A DNA stretch of 64,000 bases from Parvularcula sp. (GCA_002704915.1 PAIP01000034.1:317827-381826), one strand, 5' to 3'; counted from the first letter of the stretch, positions 41,817 to 51,191 are shown. Translations and numbers: made by a program. The notes: generated by a model from the sequence alone, not told the origin.

Positions 41817-42164
41817 GTGAGTGACGATCAGGTCACGGTCTTTGTCTACATGCTGCGCTGTGCGGACGGCTCCTATTATATTGGCAAGTATCAGGGCGCA
41901 GATCTTGAAACTCGTGTCTCTGAACACAACAACCGTATTTATCCCGATAGCTACACCGCTAAACGCCTGCCGGTAACGCTCGTCTGGTCCGAGTGGTTCT
42001 CGCGTTACGATGAAGCGGTCTCCTGCGAGCGGCAGTTGAAAGGCTGGAGCCGGGCGAAGAAAGAAGCCCTTATCCGCGGCGATTGGGATATGGTTCAAAC
42101 CCTGTCGAAACGGGGCGTTCGCCCGTCTGAGTTGAAGCGCGAAAAGAAATTTCCTTCCTCCTGA
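41817..42164 (+). CDS. GIY-YIG nuclease-family protein
   Basis: A 115-aa single-domain GIY-YIG nuclease of the UPF0213/YhbQ-like group. The motif pair is visible as VYMLRCADGSYYIGKYQGA (the first Tyr in VYML, the second in SYYIGK), the following Arg in LETRVSEHNN, a conserved LVWSEWFSRYDEAVSCERQL with the catalytic Glu, and the basic KGWSRAKKEALI segment. Start GTG 41817 follows AAGAGACAGGA. Its C-terminal codons and stop run into the next repeat copy (TCCTCCTGAGGG), and a repeat copy also sits just upstream. Such nucleases cut DNA; a role in spreading the repeats is only inference. Confidence 0.82.
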   Translation: MSDDQVTVFVYMLRCADGSYYIGKYQGADLETRVSEHNNRIYPDSYTAKRLPVTLVWSEWFSRYDEAVSCERQLKGWSRAKKEALIRGDWDMVQTLSKRGVRPSELKREKKFPSS

Positions 42165-42254
42165 GGGCCCGGGCAGCCTTCAAGGCTGGCCGGACGTCTC
42201 GCCCTTCGGCGCCGCCTTTGGCGTCGCTCAGGATGATGAGACGAAGGAATTTTC
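42148..42254. repeat. Palindromic repeat, family A (copy 5), overlapping the GIY-YIG 3' end
   Basis: AAATTTCCTTCCTCCTGAGG, the inner hairpin AGCCTTCAAGGCT, GGACGTCTCGCCCTTCGGC, GCTCAGGATGATGAGACG and GAAGGAATTTTC. Its first 17 nt are the last codons of the GIY-YIG gene. Confidence 0.85.
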
Positions 42255-42323
42255 GAGTGTTGGGCCGGCGCGGCCTTGCGAGCAGCGGGCAAATCCGCCA
42301 TCAAAATCTCAGTTTTCCCGAAG

Positions 42324-42382
42324 GCCGATCCTTCGTCCTTCGAGACGGCGCTAAAGCGCCTCCTCAGGATGAAGGATCGGGC
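42324..42382. repeat. Short palindromic repeat, family A (copy 6)
   Basis: GCCGATCCTTCGTCCTTCGA, GACGGCGCTAAAGCGCCTCC, TCAGGATGAAGGATCGGGC. A compact version of the same element, just upstream of the arginine gene at 42415. Confidence 0.85.
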
Positions 42383-42414
42383 CCGAAGGCTGGCCGCTAG
42401 TTCGAACCGGAATC

Positions 42415-43740
42415 ATGACCGCAACCTTCACCCGCCAGACCATCGTCCAGCTCTTATCCAATATGAGCGACGGCAAGGAGATTCGCGCCTATCTCCAGCG
42501 CTTCTCCGAGGTCGACCAGTCGCGATTCGCGGTGATCAAGATCGGCGGCGCGATCCTCAACGAGCAGCTTGAGGAGACGGCTTCGGCGCTCGCCTTTCTG
42601 CACACCGTCGGGCTGACGCCTATCGTCTTGCATGGCGGCGGGCCGCAGCTCGACGTGGCGATGAAAGAGCGCGGCGTCGAGATCAAAAAACATGAAGGGC
42701 TTCGCGTCACCGACGCCGACACGCTCGATGTCGCACGCGATGTTTTCATTGGCGAGAACATCAAGCTCGTCGAAGCGGTGAGGAAACAGGGCGTCGAGGC
42801 GGAGGGCCTCATCGCCGGCGTCATCGAGGCCGATTATCTCGATCGCGACAGGCTCGGCTATGTGGGCGAGCCGTCGACCATCCGCCAGGGGCTGATCAAT
42901 TCCGTGGTGCGCTCCGGCGCCATGCCGATCCTCACCTGTCTCGGCATTGCACCGGGCGGTCAGCTCGTCAATGTCAATGGCGATAGCGCGACGCGCGCGC
43001 TTGTCGAGGCGCTGCAGCCCATGAAGATCGTCTTCCTCACCGGCGTCGGCGGACTGTTGGACAAGCACGGCCAGATCATGCACTCCATCAACCTTGCGTC
43101 GGATTTCGACAAGCTGATGGGCGCAAGCTGGGTCGAAGGCGGGATGCGCCTCAAACTCACCGAGATCAAGCGCCTGCTCGAAGCCTCGCCGCTCTCAACC
43201 TCCGTCTCCATTACGACGCCGCAGGGGCTTATCCGCGAGCTTTTCACCCATGGCGGCTCCGGCACGCTGGTCAGGATGGGCGAAACCATCCGGAGCGAGA
43301 CCGACAAGTCGAACCTCGACCGCGAGCGCACCGAGGCGCTCGTTGAAAACGCCTTTGGCCGCAAGCTGAAAAGCAGCTGGTGGGACGGGCTCGATCTCCA
43401 TCAGGTGCTGATGTCGGCAAGCTATCGCGCCGGCGCGATCCTCACCAAGATCGACGACTTCGTCTATCTCGATAAATTTGCGGTGGTGGAGGATGCGCGC
43501 GGGGAGGGCTTGTCGCGCACGGTCTGGCGCGGGCTCGTGAAAGAGAACCCGGTCTTCTTCTGGCGCTCGCGCACGGCGAACGGGTTCAACGCCTTTTATC
43601 ACGACAACGCCGACGGTTCGGTGAAGGCCGGGCCCTGGACGGTGTTCTGGAAAGGTGAGAAAGACTGGGCGCGGATTTCGCGCATCGCCGAGCGCGTCGC
43701 CGCCATGCCGGCCTCCTTTATCGGGGATGATGCATCATGA
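42415..43740 (+). CDS. argB: Bifunctional N-acetylglutamate synthase/kinase (NAGS/K)
   Basis: A 441-aa protein combining an amino-acid kinase domain (residues about 30-280) with a GNAT-like NAT domain (about 290-435). The kinase part shows VIKIGGAILNEQLEETASAL, LHGGGPQLDVAM, and GQLVNVNGDSATRALVEALQ with the Asp site; the NAT part has VLMSASYRAGAILTKIDDFV, VVEDARGEGLSRTVWRGLVK, and NPVFFWRSRTANGFNAFYHD. This is the vertebrate-like NAGS/K family known from Xanthomonas and Maricaulis, which makes N-acetylglutamate and phosphorylates it. Its stop overlaps the argC ATG (ATGA). Confidence 0.92.
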   Translation: MTATFTRQTIVQLLSNMSDGKEIRAYLQRFSEVDQSRFAVIKIGGAILNEQLEETASALAFLHTVGLTPIVLHGGGPQLDVAMKERGVEIKKHEGLRVTDADTLDVARDVFIGENIKLVEAVRKQGVEAEGLIAGVIEADYLDRDRLGYVGEPSTIRQGLINSVVRSGAMPILTCLGIAPGGQLVNVNGDSATRALVEALQPMKIVFLTGVGGLLDKHGQIMHSINLASDFDKLMGASWVEGGMRLKLTEIKRLLEASPLSTSVSITTPQGLIRELFTHGGSGTLVRMGETIRSETDKSNLDRERTEALVENAFGRKLKSSWWDGLDLHQVLMSASYRAGAILTKIDDFVYLDKFAVVEDARGEGLSRTVWRGLVKENPVFFWRSRTANGFNAFYHDNADGSVKAGPWTVFWKGEKDWARISRIAERVAAMPASFIGDDAS

Positions 43741-44684
43741 GCACGCCGTTTCTTGTGGGTCTTGTGGGCGCCCGCGGCCATACGGGCCGCGAACTCATTC
43801 GGTTGATCGCCGGCCACCCGGAACTGATGCTCGCTTATGCGGTGAGCCGCGAGTTCGCCGGCCGCCCGGTCTCCGATGTGGCGCCGGAAGATAAGGACGA
43901 ATGCGTTTTCGAGGCGCTCTCGCCAGAAGAGGTCGCCAAGCGCCGGGCGGATGTCGTCATTCTCGCTGCGCCGGATGGCGCCGCCGCCCCTTATGTCGAG
44001 GCGATCGAAACCCATGCGCCGGGGCGTGTCATCATCGACCTTTCCGCCGATTACCGGTTTTCCGACGACTGGGCCTATGGCCTGCCGGAACTTCACCGCC
44101 GGTCCATTGCGGGGTCAAAACGCATCGCCAATCCGGGCTGTTACGCCACGGCGATGCAACTCGCCATTGCGCCGCTCCTGCCTATGCTTTCGGGCGTTCC
44201 ATCGGTGTTCGGGGTTTCCGGCTATTCCGGCGCGGGCACGAAGCCGAGCCCGAAAAACGACCAGGAGCGGCTTAAAGACAACCTCATGCCTTATGCGCTG
44301 ACAGGCCATAATCATGAGCGGGAAGCGACGCGCCATCTCGGAACGAAGGTCCGCTTCACGCCGCATGTGCATCCCGCTTTTCGCGGCCTCGTCATCACCG
44401 CGCATATTCCGCTTGCGGAGAAAATCGACTCCTCGACGCTCGCCAGGATTTTTGAAGAAAAATACGAGCAGGAGCCGCTCATCGCCTTGCGCAATGCGCC
44501 GCCGGAACTTAAAGATGGGACAAACCGCAAGGGGGTTCTCATTGGCGGTTTCACCATGAGCGAAGACGGGGAACACGCGGTGGTCGTCGCGGCGGAGGAC
44601 AATCTCCTCAAGGGCGCGGCGGTGCAGGCGATCCAGAACGTCAATATTGCGCTTGGTCTCGAAGAGCTGAAAGGCATTCTTTAG
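43737..44684 (+). CDS. argC: N-acetyl-gamma-glutamyl-phosphate reductase
   Basis: A 315-aa ArgC, which reduces N-acetylglutamyl phosphate with NADPH. The NADP-binding N-terminus (FLVGLVGARGHTGRELIRLI) and the catalytic Cys segment (RIANPGCYATAMQLAIAPLL) are clear, followed by FGVSGYSGAGTKPSPKN and the substrate-His region RFTPHVHPAFRGLVITAHIP. Length is normal. It starts within the last codon of the NAGS/K gene, which ensures equal expression of the two consecutive enzymes. Confidence 0.95.
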   Translation: MSTPFLVGLVGARGHTGRELIRLIAGHPELMLAYAVSREFAGRPVSDVAPEDKDECVFEALSPEEVAKRRADVVILAAPDGAAAPYVEAIETHAPGRVIIDLSADYRFSDDWAYGLPELHRRSIAGSKRIANPGCYATAMQLAIAPLLPMLSGVPSVFGVSGYSGAGTKPSPKNDQERLKDNLMPYALTGHNHEREATRHLGTKVRFTPHVHPAFRGLVITAHIPLAEKIDSSTLARIFEEKYEQEPLIALRNAPPELKDGTNRKGVLIGGFTMSEDGEHAVVVAAEDNLLKGAAVQAIQNVNIALGLEELKGIL

Positions 44685-44705
44685 CGAAAGGATCTGAACG
44701 AACTT

Positions 44706-46454
44706 ATGGCGGCGACGGAAAGCGACTTCCTCATTCAGTCTGCAACTTATCTAGGCGCCGCCGCTGTCGCCGTTCCGGTCTTTAATCGTTTGAAACTCGG
44801 TTCGATCCTCGGTTTTCTCGCCGCCGGCGTCGCCGTCGGCCCCTTCGGGCTCGATCTCCTGCATCAGCCGGAAGGCGTTTTTCACGTCGCCGAGCTTGGC
44901 GTCGTGCTTTTCCTCTTTGTCATCGGCCTTGAACTGTCGCTGTCGCGATTATGGTCCATGCGCAAACAGATTTTCGGCCTCGGCGCAGCGCAGATGGCGG
45001 TCACCGGCGCCGTGATCGCCGCCATTTTCGTCATGGTCGGCGTCATGCCGGCGCCGGCGGCGGCGATCGCCGGTTTTTCGCTCGCCTTCTCATCCACCGC
45101 TTTCGCCCTGCAATGGATGAAAGACCGGGGCGAGCTCAACACCCCCTACGGCACGCAGTCCTTTTCGGTGCTGTTGTTTCAGGATATTGCAGTGATCCCG
45201 CTGCTGGCTGCGGTGCCGATTGTCGCCGGCATCGGCGCGGAGGAGAGCGGCACGGTCGCCGCCGCGAAAGCGGTTGGCGTTGTGGCGCTGGTTATTCTGG
45301 TCGGCAAATTCGGGCTCGACCGCATTTTCCGCATGGTTGCTTCCTCGGGATCGCGTGAAGCCTTCGCGGCGACGGCGCTTTTCATCGTTGCGCTGGTTTC
45401 CCTTGCGGTTGCCTGGGCCGGTCTTTCCATGGCGCTCGGCGCGTTTCTGGCCGGCGCACTGCTCGCCGAATCCTCCTTCAAGCACCAGATCGAAACGGAT
45501 ATCGAGCCGTTTCGCGGTCTGTTGCTCGGGCTCTTCTTCATCTCCATCGGCATGCGCCTCGATCTCGGCGTCATCATGCGCAACTGGGCGCTGGTGATCG
45601 GCAGTGCGGCGGGCCTGTTGGCGCTGAAATCGATCATTCTCTACGGGCTCTCGCGGGCCATGGGCGCAGGGCGCGATGTCGCTGTAAAAAGCGCGGCGAC
45701 CCTGTCGCAGGGCGGCGAGTTTTCTTTCGTCGTTTTTACGCTCGGGATCAGCGCGGCGCTGTTCACAGATGCGCAGGCAAGTTTGATGGCGGCGATCGTG
45801 ACGCTGTCCATGATGGCGACCCCGGCGATGTATTTCGCCGCCAACCGCATGATCCGGGAACAAACGGATAATGGCGAGGGGCTGGCTGGGCCGGAGGCGC
45901 GGCGCGATCACGCCATTATCGCCGGCTTCGGCCGGGTGGGACAGATCGTCTCCCAGGTGCTTCAGAATTCCGGGGTCGACATCATCGCCATCGACCGCAA
46001 CCCTGCGCATATTCGCAACGCCGAGCGTTTCGGGTTCAAGGTCTATTACGGGGACGGGTCCAGGCTGGACATCCTTCTCGCCGCCGGCGCGGCCGACGCG
46101 AAGGCGATCATTTTGTGCATGGACGATCCCAAAGCGGTCAACGCGGCCGTCATCGCGCTGCGGGAACGGTTCCCCAATGCGACGATCATCGCCTGCGCCC
46201 ATGACCGGATGCATGAAATCGAGCTCAGGAAACTCGAACCCGATGTCATCGTTCGCGAGACGCTGGAATCGAGCATTCTTCTGGCGCGCGAAGCTTTATC
46301 GCGCATGGGATTTGAGAACCATGTCATTGAGGATTACACGCAGCAATTCCGGGCGCTGGATCGTGAACGTCTGCTGGCCCAGATCGACGCCGGTCCCGAA
46401 GCGGGCAAGCACTTCATTCACCGGCCGTTCAAGGATACGAAGACGTCGGCTTAA
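44706..46454 (+). CDS. CPA2 monovalent cation:proton antiporter (Kef-type) with TrkA-N
   Basis: A 582-aa inner-membrane antiporter. Residues 1-385 form about 12 membrane segments: LGSILGFLAAGVAVGPFGLD, FHVAELGVVLFLFVIGLELS (family signature) and SVLLFQDIAVIPLLAAVPIV with the buried Asp. Residues about 395-520 form a Rossmann-type TrkA-N domain (HAIIAGFGRVGQIVSQVLQN, VYYGDGSRLDILLAAGAADA), as in KefB/KefC glutathione-gated K+/H+ exchangers. It probably exports K+ or Na+ in exchange for protons. It follows argC by 21 nt and ends convergent with the aminotransferase, sharing TTAA at 46451-46454. Confidence 0.92.
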   Translation: MAATESDFLIQSATYLGAAAVAVPVFNRLKLGSILGFLAAGVAVGPFGLDLLHQPEGVFHVAELGVVLFLFVIGLELSLSRLWSMRKQIFGLGAAQMAVTGAVIAAIFVMVGVMPAPAAAIAGFSLAFSSTAFALQWMKDRGELNTPYGTQSFSVLLFQDIAVIPLLAAVPIVAGIGAEESGTVAAAKAVGVVALVILVGKFGLDRIFRMVASSGSREAFAATALFIVALVSLAVAWAGLSMALGAFLAGALLAESSFKHQIETDIEPFRGLLLGLFFISIGMRLDLGVIMRNWALVIGSAAGLLALKSIILYGLSRAMGAGRDVAVKSAATLSQGGEFSFVVFTLGISAALFTDAQASLMAAIVTLSMMATPAMYFAANRMIREQTDNGEGLAGPEARRDHAIIAGFGRVGQIVSQVLQNSGVDIIAIDRNPAHIRNAERFGFKVYYGDGSRLDILLAAGAADAKAIILCMDDPKAVNAAVIALRERFPNATIIACAHDRMHEIELRKLEPDVIVRETLESSILLAREALSRMGFENHVIEDYTQQFRALDRERLLAQIDAGPEAGKHFIHRPFKDTKTSA

Positions 46455-47614
46455 GCCGCAACTTCGCAGACGGCGTTGCAGATATAGTCCACTTGATCGG
46501 GCGTCAGGTAGGGATGCATGGGCAGGGAGAAAATCTGCGACGCGACCTTTTCCGTCGCAGGCAGGCCGTTCGCCGGCGCATAGTCTGCGAAAGCCGGCAT
46601 CAGATGCAGCGGCGTCGTGTAATAGATCGCCGTCGGAACGCCCATCGCCTTCAGTTTTTTCACGACCTGATCGCGGTTTTCCATGCACAGGGAATAATAG
46701 CCGTAACCGGATTGGGAGCCGGCGATCTGCGCCTGCGGGCGCGCGATATTCGAAAGGGCGCGGTCGTAATCGGCGGCGATGCGCCGCCGCGCTTCGCGTT
46801 CATCGTCAAAAATCGCCAGTTTTTCAAGAAGAATAGCGGCCTGAAACGTATCCATCCGGCCATTGAAGCCGACCCGGACGGATTCCTTGCGCGCCTCATC
46901 CGTGCCATGCCAGCGAATTGACGCCCAGCGCTCGCGGTCGAGGCTGTTCATGGAGAAAATGGCGCCCGCGTCGCCATAGGCGCCCAGCGCCTTGCCGGGG
47001 AAGAAGCTCGTGGCCGTCGCCGGCGCGAGGCCGCCCACCTCCTTGCCGTCGAGCTGGCCGCCAAAGCTCTGGGCGCCGTCGGAAAGGAGAAACAGATCCT
47101 CACGCGCCGCAATGGCCGAAATTGCGCGATAGTCAGCCGGCGAACCGAACAGGTCGACAGGAATGACGGCGCGCGGCTGAAGCTTGCCTTCTTTGCGGAC
47201 GGCGGCGATTCGATGTTCGAGATCCGCAGGATCGATATTGAAGGTCGCCGCGTCGATATCCACGAATACCGGCGTCGCCCCGGCGAGGAGGATCGCATTG
47301 GCGGTGGCGTTATATGTAAAGGCCGGAACGAAAACTGCATCGCCTTCGCCAACGCCCCGCGCGAGCAGGGGAATGATCAGCGCCGCCGTGCCGCTGGCGC
47401 AGCTTATCACACTCGATGCGCCGCTTCGTTCCGCGAGCGTTTCTTCAAGTTCGTCGATTTCCGGCCCGGCGATATAACGGCCGTGATCGAGAACTGCCTG
47501 CAGGCGTTTCTCAATCTTGGGGCGGATGCGTTTTTGCTGCGCCTTGAGATCAATAAAGGCGATGTCGCCTACCGAAGATTTTCCGGCAATAGAGAGGTTC
47601 ACCACGCTGTTCAT
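46451..47614 (-). CDS. DegT/DnrJ/EryC1-type sugar-nucleotide aminotransferase
   Basis: A 387-aa PLP enzyme that aminates a keto-sugar nucleotide. Family marks: IAFIDLKAQQKRIRPKIEKR at the N-terminus, GPEIDELEETLAERSGA, CASGTAALIIPLLARGVGEG, and SFFPGKALGAYGDAGAIFSM holding the PLP Lys. It is coupled by ATGA to the Gfo/Idh/MocA dehydrogenase gene just before it in transcription. Such a dehydrogenase-aminotransferase pair is known as GnnA/GnnB (making UDP-GlcNAc3N for lipid A) and as WbpB/WbpE (O-antigen sugars); I cannot separate these by sight. Start chosen at ATG 47614 (MNSVVNLSIAG). Confidence 0.87.
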   Translation of the reverse strand: MNSVVNLSIAGKSSVGDIAFIDLKAQQKRIRPKIEKRLQAVLDHGRYIAGPEIDELEETLAERSGASSVISCASGTAALIIPLLARGVGEGDAVFVPAFTYNATANAILLAGATPVFVDIDAATFNIDPADLEHRIAAVRKEGKLQPRAVIPVDLFGSPADYRAISAIAAREDLFLLSDGAQSFGGQLDGKEVGGLAPATATSFFPGKALGAYGDAGAIFSMNSLDRERWASIRWHGTDEARKESVRVGFNGRMDTFQAAILLEKLAIFDDEREARRRIAADYDRALSNIARPQAQIAGSQSGYGYYSLCMENRDQVVKKLKAMGVPTAIYYTTPLHLMPAFADYAPANGLPATEKVASQIFSLPMHPYLTPDQVDYICNAVCEVAA

Positions 47615-48564
47615 GCTCGCCGCCTTTCCGGGGTCTTGTATTGTTGATCGTAGGATGCGCCTATGCCGGCGGCTTCCTCGATGCTCAGGGCCCATTGCAG
47701 GGCCTGGCGACCGTCCGCGCCGGTCACCGAGGGCGTTTTTCCTTCCCTGATCGCAGTGACGAAGATTTCCGTTCCAAAAGCGAGAGGATCGCGGAAGGAG
47801 AGCGGCGCATCTTCGCCATCAAAACAGGCATGAAGCGGGGATGGCGTTGTGTTCGCCGCCTTGCGGTTGACGAAATCAAATTCGATGATGCCGTCGTCAT
47901 AGACCAGCGTCATGCGCCGCTCCGGCGTTCCGGCGCGGCGGGATGCGGCCAGGCTCACCGTCGAGCCATTATCCAGCATGAGCTCCGCCTCAGCTGCATG
48001 GTTTTCGCCGCGGGCCGATACGGATTCGATCTCTGCGCCAGTCAGTTTCCGGATCAGGTCGATATCATGGATCATCAAATCGAGAACGACCGAAACGTCC
48101 TCGCAACGGCCTGTGGCGGCCGTATGGCGAACGCAATCGACCTTGACCGGCGCTCTCTTGCGGTCGAACAATCCTGCGGCCTCGGCGACATACCGTTCCT
48201 GATGGCCGACCTGAAGAATGAGCCCGCGCGTCATTGATAACGCTATAAGTTCGTCGGCTTCTTCAAGGGAAAGGGCGACGGGCTTTTCCACGAAGACATG
48301 TCGTCCCGCCCGCAGCGCCTCCAGGGCGAGTTCGTAATGCGCTATCGCAGGGGCTGCAATAATCACCGCATCAGCCCGCTCGAGCAGATCGGCAAAGTTT
48401 TTTTCCGCAGGAACATTGTGTTTGCGGGCCTGGAGAAGGGCCCGGTCGTGATCAATGTCGTAAACACCGGAAAGGGCGGCGTCCTCACGTCCGGCGATCT
48501 TCCCGCAATGGTGCCCGCCAAACACCCCGGCGCCGGCGACGCCGATGTTAATACGCTCTGTCAC
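47611..48564 (-). CDS. Gfo/Idh/MocA-family sugar-nucleotide dehydrogenase
   Basis: A 317-aa oxidoreductase that would produce the 3-keto sugar nucleotide used by the aminotransferase encoded next in the operon. The Rossmann part has NIGVAGAGVFGGHHCGKIAG, and the family's EKP motif stands in HVFVEKPVALSLEEADELIA. The substrate/cofactor stretch includes VVLDLMIHDIDLIRKLTGAE with the catalytic His-Asp. Its ATG is at 48564. The pair likely feeds lipid A or O-antigen synthesis; GnnA and WbpB are the nearest kinds. A divergent promoter region lies upstream. Confidence 0.87.
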   Translation of the reverse strand: MTERINIGVAGAGVFGGHHCGKIAGREDAALSGVYDIDHDRALLQARKHNVPAEKNFADLLERADAVIIAAPAIAHYELALEALRAGRHVFVEKPVALSLEEADELIALSMTRGLILQVGHQERYVAEAAGLFDRKRAPVKVDCVRHTAATGRCEDVSVVLDLMIHDIDLIRKLTGAEIESVSARGENHAAEAELMLDNGSTVSLAASRRAGTPERRMTLVYDDGIIEFDFVNRKAANTTPSPLHACFDGEDAPLSFRDPLAFGTEIFVTAIREGKTPSVTGADGRQALQWALSIEEAAGIGASYDQQYKTPERRRA

Positions 48565-48759
48565 AAGAATACTGCTCCGCCAGTTGCGCCCCTGATGACC
48601 GGCAGGAGCCCAAGCCCCCCTGAGAAAAGCCCGGCCCCTTATTCTGTTTTTATACTAACCTGCGTTGCATTGCAGGAAAGTGCTCAAGGAGTTTAGGGCG
48701 TTCACACTATATTTCCACCTGTTTCGCGGCGGATGTTAAGGGGAAATATTAGCTTCAGA

Positions 48760-50118
48760 TTAGGACCCGGCGGCCCGCCTGGCTTTGAAGCGATCAGCCA
48801 GAATGAAAGCAAGATCAAGGGATTGGCTGGCGTTGAGTCGGGGATCGCAGTGAGTGTGGTAGCGCGAGTGAAGGTCTGCCTCGGAAATCTCCCGTGAGCC
48901 GCCAAGGCACTCGGTCACATTCTGGCCGGTCATTTCGAAATGAACGCCGCCGGGGATGGCGCCTTCGGCGTAACAGACGTCGAAAAACGAGCTGACTTCC
49001 GAAAGGATTGCGTCAACATGCCGGGTCTTATAGCCGGCGCCCGACTTCACCGTGTTGCCGTGCATGGGGTCGCAGGACCAGACCACCTTGCGGCCTTCGC
49101 GCTGAATGGCGCGGACCAACGAAGGCAGGCCGTCTTCGACCTTGCCGGCGCCGAAGCGCGAGATGAGAACGATGCGGCCTTCTTCATTCTCTGGATTAAG
49201 GAGATCGAGAAGGCGGACGAGTTCGTCGGGGTCGAGACTGGGCCCGCATTTCATGCCGATGGGATTTTCGATGCCGCGGCAGAACTCCACATGGGCGCCG
49301 TCCGGCTGGCGCGTGCGGTCGCCGATCCAGACCATATGGGCGGAAGTGTCGTACCACTTTCCAGTGGTTGAATCGATGCGCGTCATGGCGCTCTCAAAGC
49401 CAAGCAGCAAGGCTTCGTGGCTGGTGTAGAAATCGACTTCCCGGATCGAACGCACAGTTGATCCGTCTATGCCGCAGGCTTCCATGAAGGTGATCGCTTC
49501 GGAAATCTTGTCGGCGATCTCCCGGTAGCGGTCTTCCTGCGGATTGCCGGAAACGAATTCAAGATTCCATTTCTGGACGTTTCTGAGATCGGCGTATCCG
49601 CCATAGGCGAAAGCGCGCAGGAGATTGAGCGTCGCCGCCGCCTGTCCATAGGCGCGCAAGAGGCGCTGCGGATCGGGCGCGCGCGAGTCCTCATCGAACG
49701 GCATAGCGTTGATATTGTCGCCGCGATAGCTCGGCAGAGTTTCGTCGCCAATCGTTTCCGTCGGCGAGGAGCGCGGCTTGGCGTATTGGCCGGCGATGCG
49801 GCCCACCTTGATCACCGGCATGGCGGCGCCGAATGTCATGATCACCGCCATTTGCAGCAACACCCGGAAAGTGTCGCGAATATTATTCGGATGGAATTCC
49901 TTGAAACTCTCGGCGCAGTCCCCGCCCTGGAGCAGAAAAGCCTCGCCCCGTCCGACGCGCGCAAGAGATTGCTTCAAGGTCCGGGCCTCGCCGGCGAACA
50001 CCAGCGGCGGATAGCTCGAAAGCTCCTTTTCCACAGCGCTGAGCGCTTCCGGGTCGGGATAATCCGTGGGGATGTGCAGGGCGGTCTTTTCGCGCCAGCT
50101 TTGAGGCGTCCAGGTCAT
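48760..50118 (-). CDS. Class II 3-deoxy-7-phosphoheptulonate (DAHP) synthase
   Basis: A 452-aa class II DAHP synthase, the first step of the shikimate pathway, condensing phosphoenolpyruvate and erythrose 4-phosphate. Signatures: [20 protein letters not shown] at the start, [20 protein letters not shown] with the metal-binding Cys, [38 protein letters not shown], and [20 protein letters not shown] with the metal His. Full length. It is a plant/actinobacterial-type enzyme, common in alphaproteobacteria. It has no overlap with its neighbours. Confidence 0.95.
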   Translation of the reverse strand: MTWTPQSWREKTALHIPTDYPDPEALSAVEKELSSYPPLVFAGEARTLKQSLARVGRGEAFLLQGGDCAESFKEFHPNNIRDTFRVLLQMAVIMTFGAAMPVIKVGRIAGQYAKPRSSPTETIGDETLPSYRGDNINAMPFDEDSRAPDPQRLLRAYGQAAATLNLLRAFAYGGYADLRNVQKWNLEFVSGNPQEDRYREIADKISEAITFMEACGIDGSTVRSIREVDFYTSHEALLLGFESAMTRIDSTTGKWYDTSAHMVWIGDRTRQPDGAHVEFCRGIENPIGMKCGPSLDPDELVRLLDLLNPENEEGRIVLISRFGAGKVEDGLPSLVRAIQREGRKVVWSCDPMHGNTVKSGAGYKTRHVDAILSEVSSFFDVCYAEGAIPGGVHFEMTGQNVTECLGGSREISEADLHSRYHTHCDPRLNASQSLDLAFILADRFKARRAAGS

Positions 50119-50276
50119 TTCAAAAACTCCTTACAGAAAGGGTCTTTAGCCTGTGGAAGAGAAGCCCGCAACATGGCGGGCCGGACGGCGCCCTCTGACG
50201 GGCATGTCATTTCTGATTTGCAAGGCATGCTGGTAGGGTCCTAGCCGAATAAACAAATTCAAGGGAGCCTTGCCCA

Positions 50277-51191
50277 ATGCGTCACGCCCTCTCCGCGCTC
50301 GCTATTATCGCCATGTCCGGGACATCCGCCTTCGCCCAGCGCGATTTCGATCAGGTTGAAATCAAGACCACGGAGGTCGCCGAGGGCGTCTATATGCTGG
50401 AGGGCGCCGGCGGGAATATAGGCCTCTCTGTGGGTGCGGACGGCGCCTTTGTCATTGATGATCAGTTCGCGCCCCTGAGCGGCAAAATCATGGCGGCGAT
50501 CGCGGAGGTGACCGACAAGCCAGTCGAGTTTGTCATCAACACGCATTATCACGGCGATCATACGGGCGGCAACGAAGCCTTCGGCGAGGCGGGAGCGCAT
50601 ATCGTCGCCCACGACAATGTCCGCAAGCGGATGAAGGAACCGAATATCCTTCCCGACGGTTCAACGGCGCCGCCGTCGCCTGATGGCGCACTTCCCATCA
50701 TCACATTCTCCGAAGCCATGTCGTTCCACTGGAACGGCCAGGATATCCATGTCTGGCATCAGTCGGCGGCGCATACGGACGGGGACGCCGTCATCTATTT
50801 CAAAGACGCCAATGTCGTTCACATGGGCGATCTCATGATCAATGGCGGCTATCCCTTCGTCGACATCAACTCTGGCGGCGTTCTTTCCGGATATGTGGCA
50901 TACTATGAAAAGGTGCTGTCGAAAGTTGATGAAGATGTGAAGATCATTCCAGGCCATGGCGCGCTGGCGTCAAAGGCCGATCTTGAATCGTACATGGCGA
51001 TGCTGAATGAGGTGCGCTCGCGCATTCAGGCGGAAATCGACGCCGGCAAAACCGAAGACGAAGCCGTCGCCGCCGATCCGTTGAGCGGTCTTAATGAGAA
51101 ATGGGGGCAGGGCTTTATCAGCGGGGAGGCGATGACGCGCGCGGCCTATAAGTCTCTCACCGCGGAGCATCAGGCCGATCACGATCACTGA
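50277..51191 (+). CDS. Secreted metallo-beta-lactamase-fold hydrolase
   Basis: A 304-aa MBL-fold protein with a signal peptide (MRHALSALAIIAMSGTSAFA, cleavage after AFA). The metal motif is FVINTHYHGDHTGGNEAFGE (HxHxDH), followed by HQSAAHTDGDAVIYF and the MGDLMING Asp, and then IIPGHGALASKADLESY with the last His. The C-terminus is His and Asp rich (EHQADHDH). Substrates of such periplasmic enzymes vary (lactones, beta-lactams, thiols). A terminator-like hairpin follows. Start ATG 50277 has a modest GGGAG upstream. Confidence 0.9.
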   Translation: MRHALSALAIIAMSGTSAFAQRDFDQVEIKTTEVAEGVYMLEGAGGNIGLSVGADGAFVIDDQFAPLSGKIMAAIAEVTDKPVEFVINTHYHGDHTGGNEAFGEAGAHIVAHDNVRKRMKEPNILPDGSTAPPSPDGALPIITFSEAMSFHWNGQDIHVWHQSAAHTDGDAVIYFKDANVVHMGDLMINGGYPFVDINSGGVLSGYVAYYEKVLSKVDEDVKIIPGHGALASKADLESYMAMLNEVRSRIQAEIDAGKTEDEAVAADPLSGLNEKWGQGFISGEAMTRAAYKSLTAEHQADHDH

